From positions 1 to 35,479 of the forward strand of contig CABUAW010000024.1 in the NCBI GenBank assembly GCA_902489645.1: DNA of 35,479 nt, given 5' to 3'. The translations under genes and the position numbers were made by a program. The stretch comes from an uncultured Lachnospiraceae bacterium. Its GTDB lineage: Bacteria > Bacillota > Clostridia > Lachnospirales > Lachnospiraceae. The notes beneath the pieces are model-generated. The model saw nothing but the letters and a program-made list of their open reading frames with translations. It was not told where the DNA came from and ran no database searches. This document shows positions 31,163-35,479 of the stretch, in pieces; within the stretch, counting starts at the first letter, position 1; each line of letters opens with the position of its first letter.

Positions 31163-32050
31163 CTATCCCTCTTCCTTATTCATGCTGATAATAAGCTCAC
31201 TTTTGATGCCGTTTAACTCAATAATATTATCCGTATCGGGCACATCAAACCTTTCGGACGGTTTTCCGTTTTTCTCATAAGAGATGCTTGTTCCAATCCC
31301 CTTTTTAACAGCGGTAAAGATTGTTCCATCCGGGATACGGATTTTTGAGGTTGCAGACACCTGATTGATGGCTACTTCTCCGTTTAAAGGCTGGCAAGCT
31401 ATTTCCATATCAAGGTTACAGTTTATCTCTACCATGCCAAATACATGATTCATAATGACGTTTGGCGTCTTTACATCAAGCTCTATGCTGTCGCACTCTA
31501 AAGAACAGATTTCCACGGTTTCTGCATTAACAGCACATTCGATTTTCTCAATATACGCCAATGGAATTTGAACAAACATATGGAGGTTTTCTTTTGCTGT
31601 TGCTTCGGATACGCCGTTCCTGCGGTTTACATCCACATCCATCCGTTTTCGGATGTCGTCAATCTTAACCTTAAAATCATTCTGGAGTGTAGAAAGTGTG
31701 TTAGATGCCAAACGGACGCGGATTTTCTCCCCCTTATAGCCAGACAGTGTGAATTGTTTTGCACCGCCAAACTTCATGTCATAGCGTTTTGGTTCGTCAA
31801 TATCGTACTCCGTAACACTCTCGTAAAGATACTCTGTTGGTTTCTTCGTTCCTTTTTCATTCGAGAACAGTTCGTCAATGGAAATGTCGAACAGGGCCGA
31901 AACCGCCATTATATTCTCAATATCAGGAATACCTGCATCGGTTTCCCATTTTGTAACGGCCTGTCTCGATACGCCAAGTTTTTCTGCCAACTGTTCCTGA
32001 GACATGCCCGCCTGCCTGCGGATATTTCTTAATTTCTCTGCGAATGTCAT
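31163..32050 (-). CDS. XRE helix-turn-helix protein with DUF4097-type beta domain
   Basis: This 295-residue protein has an N-terminal XRE domain (about 1-65: GMSQEQLAEKLGVSRQAVTK, then IPDIENIMAVSALFDIS) joined to a C-terminal region of repeated short beta strands (EICSLECDSIELDVKT, MVEINCNLDMEIACQPLNG), the DUF4097 right-handed beta-helix pattern. There are no membrane segments, so it is cytoplasmic. AAGGAGG precedes the ATG. It lies 94 bp upstream of the regulator gene, on the same strand. It may regulate the two-component unit or be a separate sensor; the ligand of the beta domain is unknown. Confidence 0.85.
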   Translation of the reverse strand: MTFAEKLRNIRRQAGMSQEQLAEKLGVSRQAVTKWETDAGIPDIENIMAVSALFDISIDELFSNEKGTKKPTEYLYESVTEYDIDEPKRYDMKFGGAKQFTLSGYKGEKIRVRLASNTLSTLQNDFKVKIDDIRKRMDVDVNRRNGVSEATAKENLHMFVQIPLAYIEKIECAVNAETVEICSLECDSIELDVKTPNVIMNHVFGMVEINCNLDMEIACQPLNGEVAINQVSATSKIRIPDGTIFTAVKKGIGTSISYEKNGKPSERFDVPDTDNIIELNGIKSELIISMNKEEG

Positions 32051-32162
32051 ATTCGTTACCTCCTTGTTTCATGTCTCTATTATAGAAAACTGCACTTTAC
32101 ACGGCAAGAAAATACAGATGACATTCCAATTTTTTTCGCTACTTTTCGTGGCATATATTTAA

Positions 32163-32194
32163 GGCGGCGGCAAGTTTCAACACCTGCCGTCGCC
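32163..32194 (-). terminator. Hairpin after the surface-protein operon
   Basis: GGCGGCGGCA (32163-32172) pairs with TGCCGTCGCC (32185-32194) with one mismatch. It is 14 bp after the last gene, followed on the minus strand by TTAAATAT, so the T run is weak. Confidence 0.5.
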
Positions 32195-32207
32195 TTCGTC
32201 TTTTATC

Positions 32208-33452
32208 CTATAAATTTGTATTCCGTTTCTTTTTCCTGCCGAAAAGAAGACATCCAACCAGTCCGCAGCAGGCCAGAAGCATCACCGTACCCCATAACCA
32301 TGGACGGCCGGTATCCCCGGTCTGCGGGCTTTTCCCGTTTGTCCCACCGGAAGTACCCGGCTGTGTATTTGTCCCTCCGGGAACCTTCTCCGCCAGAACA
32401 TAATAACCGCTGTGATTCGTCTGGAAGGTCATTTTCTTCCCGTTCACGCTGCTGTCCATCACGGTCACAGCGCCGTCCGCAGCCACGCCGCAGACCATCG
32501 GTTCGCTGTAATCCTTCAGCGTTTCCACGACTACCGTAACCGTACCGGTAAGCTCAGTGCGCACGCCCCGGCTGTCCACAAAATAGATGTCCATCGGATA
32601 GATATGCGTACCATACGGCGCGACGCATTTCTCAAGCCAGGCCACAAGCTCCGAATCCGTAATCGCCCGGACCACCAGCCACAGGCCGTCCTCCGGGATG
32701 CCGGTAACGGTAATCTTTGTGCCGTCTTCCAGCGTCACCGTGGCGCTTCCGTTTTCTGCGGGAGCGGTGGCAGTTTCCGGGTCATCCAGGTTTTCATCAC
32801 GGGTATAAGCGTCCACAGCTTTTAAATCCATACTGCCGTCCCCGTTTACCGCAATGGTCAGGTCAATGTTCGTGCTGCCCGCCTCCGGCGGTTCGATGGT
32901 GAGTTCACCAATACCGATGATATTGCCGTTTTCATCGGTAATCACCGTCGGATAGGTTCCAGGCGGCACATCCGGGATGGTAAAATGACCGTCCGCGTCG
33001 GTCGTCCCGGTATTCCCGCCGATATCCACCGTTGCTCCGGAAATTGGATTGCCGTCCGCATCGGTGATGGCGCCGCCCACGGTGTAGCCATCCTCTGCAG
33101 ACGCCTCTGCATCCTCAAGCACCGCCTCTAATGTGGCGTCTCCAATCAGGGCCGGAGCCGTAAAGGTGCAGCCCGCCATTTGGCCAGTCACATCTTCGCC
33201 ATTGTAGTACAGCTTGCTAAGCTCCTTGCCCCTGTCGGGAACAATCCACCAGGTCTGGACTTTTTGGCGCTCAATCAGCACCGTTCCCCCGCAAACCTTA
33301 TTATTTGTAATAACTCTGCCGCCGTCAGCCTCCACCGTGACGGTATGGCGTTCCGGCACCGTCGTACGGATGGTCACTTCGTCAGCAAAGGCCGTCACGC
33401 TCATGCCGCAGGTCAAAACGAGAGCCAGCAGCAGAGACACTATTCTTTTCAA
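32208..33452 (-). CDS. Sortase-anchored surface protein with SPQTG signal and CarboxypepD_reg-like repeat
   Basis: This 414-residue secreted protein has a signal peptide ending SVTAFAD. About 125-185 matches a carboxypeptidase regulatory-like (transthyretin-type) beta sandwich: VGGAITDADGNPISGATVDI with DADGHFTIPDVPPGTY. A C-terminal cell-wall signal follows: SPQTG (about 375), hydrophobic helix, RKKKR tail; the sorting motif is SPQTG, not LPxTG. The start is TTG at 33452, justified by AGGAGGTGA 8 bp upstream. It is the last gene of the secreted-protein operon. It may be the anchor or scaffold for the small proteins upstream. Confidence 0.85.
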   Translation of the reverse strand: MKRIVSLLLALVLTCGMSVTAFADEVTIRTTVPERHTVTVEADGGRVITNNKVCGGTVLIERQKVQTWWIVPDRGKELSKLYYNGEDVTGQMAGCTFTAPALIGDATLEAVLEDAEASAEDGYTVGGAITDADGNPISGATVDIGGNTGTTDADGHFTIPDVPPGTYPTVITDENGNIIGIGELTIEPPEAGSTNIDLTIAVNGDGSMDLKAVDAYTRDENLDDPETATAPAENGSATVTLEDGTKITVTGIPEDGLWLVVRAITDSELVAWLEKCVAPYGTHIYPMDIYFVDSRGVRTELTGTVTVVVETLKDYSEPMVCGVAADGAVTVMDSSVNGKKMTFQTNHSGYYVLAEKVPGGTNTQPGTSGGTNGKSPQTGDTGRPWLWGTVMLLACCGLVGCLLFGRKKKRNTNL

Positions 33453-33493
33453 TCGACTTCACCTCCTGTCTTTCCGTCAATCCGTTCTTGGAT

Positions 33494-33973
33494 TTACGGC
33501 GTCACTTCTCCATAGGAGATGGTAAAGGTCACAATGTCAGAATAGTCCCCGGCATAGGCCGCGTTCCATGCGGCCTGGGTGATGTCGATGGTCAGGTCGG
33601 TGCTCTCCCCTTCTTTCTGATACTCTTTGGAGGAAAACACCCCGTCCCCGCTGTTGACGGTATAGGCAATGGTCCTGGTTTTATCCGCCGCGTTTTTCAG
33701 CTCGCCGCTGGCGCTCAGCGTCACCTCGACGGCGTAACCGGGATTGATTTGAGCGGCGGTCAGTTTGATGGTGCCAAACCTGGTGGAGGTTTGGTTAAAC
33801 TGTACCTGCATATCCCCTGGAATGGTGACGGTGTAGGTAGGTTCGATGGAGGTGGTCACCGTTACATCCGCTGTTTTTGGGTCACTGTCCTGGTCAATCT
33901 CCGCAGCGAAGGCGGAGACAGACATGGACATGACCAGAGAAAGAATCAAGAACAGAACAATCCATTTTTTCAT
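33494..33973 (-). CDS. Small secreted beta-sandwich protein, tandem paralog
   Basis: This 159-residue protein has a signal peptide (cleavage near AFAAE) and a mature domain beginning VTTSIEPTYTVTIPGDMQV and ending AAYAGDYSDIVTFTISYGE. The same opening (TYTVTIP) and closing (YAGxYSxxVTFT) strands frame the neighbouring paralogs. The closing strand recalls spore-coat-U or pilin-type domains, but membership is not certain. It lacks a C-terminal anchor. GGAGG precedes the ATG. It is in line with its neighbours, separated by gaps of 18-41 bp, so one transcript is likely. A surface fibre or wall-associated layer is a possible role. Confidence 0.8.
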   Translation of the reverse strand: MKKWIVLFLILSLVMSMSVSAFAAEIDQDSDPKTADVTVTTSIEPTYTVTIPGDMQVQFNQTSTRFGTIKLTAAQINPGYAVEVTLSASGELKNAADKTRTIAYTVNSGDGVFSSKEYQKEGESTDLTIDITQAAWNAAYAGDYSDIVTFTISYGEVTP

Positions 33974-33991
33974 GTTCGTATCCTCCTTCTA

Positions 33992-34534
33992 TTACGGGTT
34001 CGCAGACGTCCGGTTCACAATGGCGATGGTAAATACCACGGTATCGCTGTAGTCGCCCGCGTAGGTGGGGTCGTTTGCGGCAAAGTGGAGGGTGCTGGTC
34101 TGCGCGGTCTGGCCGGTTTCGAAGGTGGCGACCACACCGTTATTTTCAATTTCCGTGTTGTTCACCGTGACGGTGTAATCCAGGGTGGCGCTCTCACCAG
34201 AGGTCAGGACAAACTTGTCCTCGCCATCCCCGGCGCTCAACTTTACCTGGATGCTCTGGCCGTTCAGCAGACGCACGCCTGCGGAGGCGGTGATGTTCTC
34301 GTCCTGCTCGTAGGTGACGGCGCCGGTGCCGGTATCGGTTTTCTTGTCCAGCTCCACCTTGGTCGGGATAGTGACGGTATAGGTAGGTTTAACACTGAAC
34401 TCTACGGCGGTACTGGCGGTGCCAGGGTTTGGGTTGCCATTATCATCGGGTTCAATCGTGCTATCCGCGAAAACATTCACGGAGAGGGACATGGCCAAAA
34501 CAAGGGCCAAAGCAATACTCAGTAATTTTTTCAT
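33992..34534 (-). CDS. Small secreted beta-sandwich protein, tandem paralog
   Basis: This 180-residue protein has the signal peptide MKKLLSIALALVLAMSLSVN, an acidic linker, VKPTYTVTIPTKVELDKK and a C-terminal PTYAGDYSDTVVFTIAIV. It carries about 20 residues more than the 159-residue paralog between the opening and closing strands. No cysteine and no anchor. AGGAGG lies 8 bp before the ATG, and the intergenic sequence resembles that of the next paralog, so duplication is recent in design. The function is unknown. Confidence 0.8.
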   Translation of the reverse strand: MKKLLSIALALVLAMSLSVNVFADSTIEPDDNGNPNPGTASTAVEFSVKPTYTVTIPTKVELDKKTDTGTGAVTYEQDENITASAGVRLLNGQSIQVKLSAGDGEDKFVLTSGESATLDYTVTVNNTEIENNGVVATFETGQTAQTSTLHFAANDPTYAGDYSDTVVFTIAIVNRTSANP

Positions 34535-34552
34535 ATTGGTTTCCTCCTTCTG

Positions 34553-35143
34553 TTACGGGGTGGTTTCAGGTACTTCATCCACGGACACGTTGAAAGTCAC
34601 GGTACCGCTGTAGGTGCCCGCATACTTGACAACTTCCGTATCCGCCAGGGCAAAGGTCAGGCTGTTGGAGCCGCTGGCAACCGCGTTGGCGGTGGTGCTG
34701 GCCGGGTTGACGGTCAGGACGGTGTTACTCGCCTCTGCCGTAGTAATGTCCGTCGTGCCGATTTTCACCGTATACTTCAACTCCGCGCCCTCGGCGGTTT
34801 TGACCTTAAAGTCGCTGTCGCCGTTGGTGTTCTCAATGGTCACATTGATGCCGGTCAGCTTGACCACCACCTGCTTGCCCTTCTCAACCTTGACGCCGCT
34901 GGCGCTGACGGTAACGGTATTGGAATTATTAGTGCCGTCAATGGTCACGCTGGCCGGGATGGTGACGGTGTAAGCTGGGGCGACGGAGTAGTTGACGGTG
35001 GTTTTACCGGTTTTGTCGGTGTCCTGGGTGATTGTGGTGTTCTGGGTGGTGTTGCCGGTGTCATCGTCACCCGCCGCGAAAGCGGTCACAGACAGGGAAA
35101 GCGCCAGTGCGAGGGCCAAAACAATGCTAAGTAATTTTTTCAT
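34553..35143 (-). CDS. Small secreted beta-sandwich protein, tandem paralog
   Basis: This 196-residue protein has the signal peptide MKKLLSIVLALALALSLSVT, a Thr/Asp/Gln-rich linker, then VNYSVAPAYTVTIPASVTI and a closing VKYAGTYSGTVTFNVSVDE. It is Thr/Asn/Val-rich without cysteines, as expected for an exported beta fold. AGGAGG precedes the ATG. It most closely resembles the partial paralog at 35201-35479 in its C-terminal half (LTFALADTEVVKYAG against LTFNLAENAVVKYSG). Confidence 0.8.
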   Translation of the reverse strand: MKKLLSIVLALALALSLSVTAFAAGDDDTGNTTQNTTITQDTDKTGKTTVNYSVAPAYTVTIPASVTIDGTNNSNTVTVSASGVKVEKGKQVVVKLTGINVTIENTNGDSDFKVKTAEGAELKYTVKIGTTDITTAEASNTVLTVNPASTTANAVASGSNSLTFALADTEVVKYAGTYSGTVTFNVSVDEVPETTP

Positions 35144-35200
35144 GCTAAAATCCTCCTAATCAATATTTGAATCTATCAAAATGCGCGAAGCACATTCCAA

Positions 35201-35479
35201 CTAATCTGTGCCGTCAGTGGAATCGGCTGTTTCCACGCTGACGGTGAAGGTGACAGTGCCGGTGTAGCTGCCGGAATATTTCACCACGGCATTTTCTGCC
35301 AGGTTGAAGGTCAGGATAGACGAGCCGCTGCTATTGGCCTTGCCGCCCGCCACCGTCAAAACGGTGTCGTCCACTTTGACCGGTGTTTTTTCCTCATCCG
35401 TTCCCTTGGTGACGGTATAGGCCAGGGTTTCGGTCTCGTCGTCTTGCAGAACCAGGGTAAAGTCAGTGCCAGTGCCGTC
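35201..35479 (-). CDS. Fourth small secreted paralog, 5' end outside window
   Basis: The last 92 residues of another paralog are readable on the minus strand to the TAG at 35201-35203: FTLVLQDDETETLAYTVTKG, LTVAGGKANSSGSSILTFNL and the closing VVKYSGSYTGTVTFTVSVET. The signal peptide and opening strand lie beyond the window edge. It shows that the array has at least four members and continues outside. Confidence 0.85.
   Translation of the reverse strand, partial: DGTGTDFTLVLQDDETETLAYTVTKGTDEEKTPVKVDDTVLTVAGGKANSSGSSILTFNLAENAVVKYSGSYTGTVTFTVSVETADSTDGTD

Noticed and set aside
33488..34525. Long plus-strand frame of 345 codons across the secreted-protein array
   Set aside because: It is a GC-driven mirror of the tandem minus-strand genes, which have signal peptides, ribosome sites and shared motifs; the plus frame has none.
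1..35479. CRISPR array, tRNA or rRNA
   Set aside because: No regularly spaced repeats with unique spacers and no tRNA or rRNA-like sequence were seen by reading; the only short direct repeats are promoter elements.

Overview
The window looks like chromosomal DNA from a low- to mid-GC Firmicute of class Clostridia, probably a gut anaerobe of the Lachnospiraceae/Oscillospiraceae type. The basis is strong GGAGG ribosome sites on nearly every gene, consensus TTGACA-17-TATAAT promoters, ECF vitamin/metal-type transporters, a fructoselysine (Amadori product) catabolic locus and an SPQTG-type sortase signal. Genus assignment is inference. No rRNA, tRNA or CRISPR array was seen.

Layout. (1) 1-3725: an ECF transporter operon on the minus strand (S component, EcfT, double-NBD EcfA cut by the window edge), divergent from an AraC regulator. 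(2) 3726-6031: a gene graveyard with a serine recombinase fragment, a frameshifted DUF4825 lipoprotein, an N-terminally truncated Rpn-family nuclease and unrecognised open stretches. (3) 6032-13597: a second AraC regulator, a second ECF set (S, T, A) and two ABC half-transporters with fused ATPase domains. The two ECF operons are paralogous, have the same gene order and TAATG gene overlaps, and share an 18-bp near-palindrome upstream. (4) 13681-17582: an Rrf2 regulator, a SirTM-class sirtuin with its macrodomain partner, a lipoprotein phosphoesterase and a small FMN-type protein. Three TGTAA-N9-TTACA sites at two promoters suggest one Rrf2 regulon.

(5) 17713-24343: fructoselysine-type utilisation. 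A SIS-domain deglycase (plus strand) is convergent with a GntR regulator. A minus-strand operon holds a PfkB kinase, an amidohydrolase, a YjbQ protein and a polar amino-acid ABC importer. The deglycase and kinase promoters carry nearly identical 21-bp tandem elements at the same position around the -10 box, so one regulator probably controls uptake, phosphorylation and deglycation together. (6) 24451-27323: a LysR fragment, a Dam-type methylase divergent from an XRE regulator and an unknown 205-residue protein (a possible restriction-modification cassette), then an AbrB/PIN toxin-antitoxin pair.

(7) 27365-32050: a response regulator, histidine kinase, ABC ATPase and ABC-2 permease, with an XRE-DUF4097 protein upstream. 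Direct repeats with an 11-bp period lie at the same distance from the -10 boxes of the regulator and of the transporter, a likely response-regulator box. (8) 32208-35479: GC-richer DNA with at least four tandem small secreted beta-type proteins (the fourth cut by the window edge) and a larger SPQTG-anchored surface protein, all on the minus strand.
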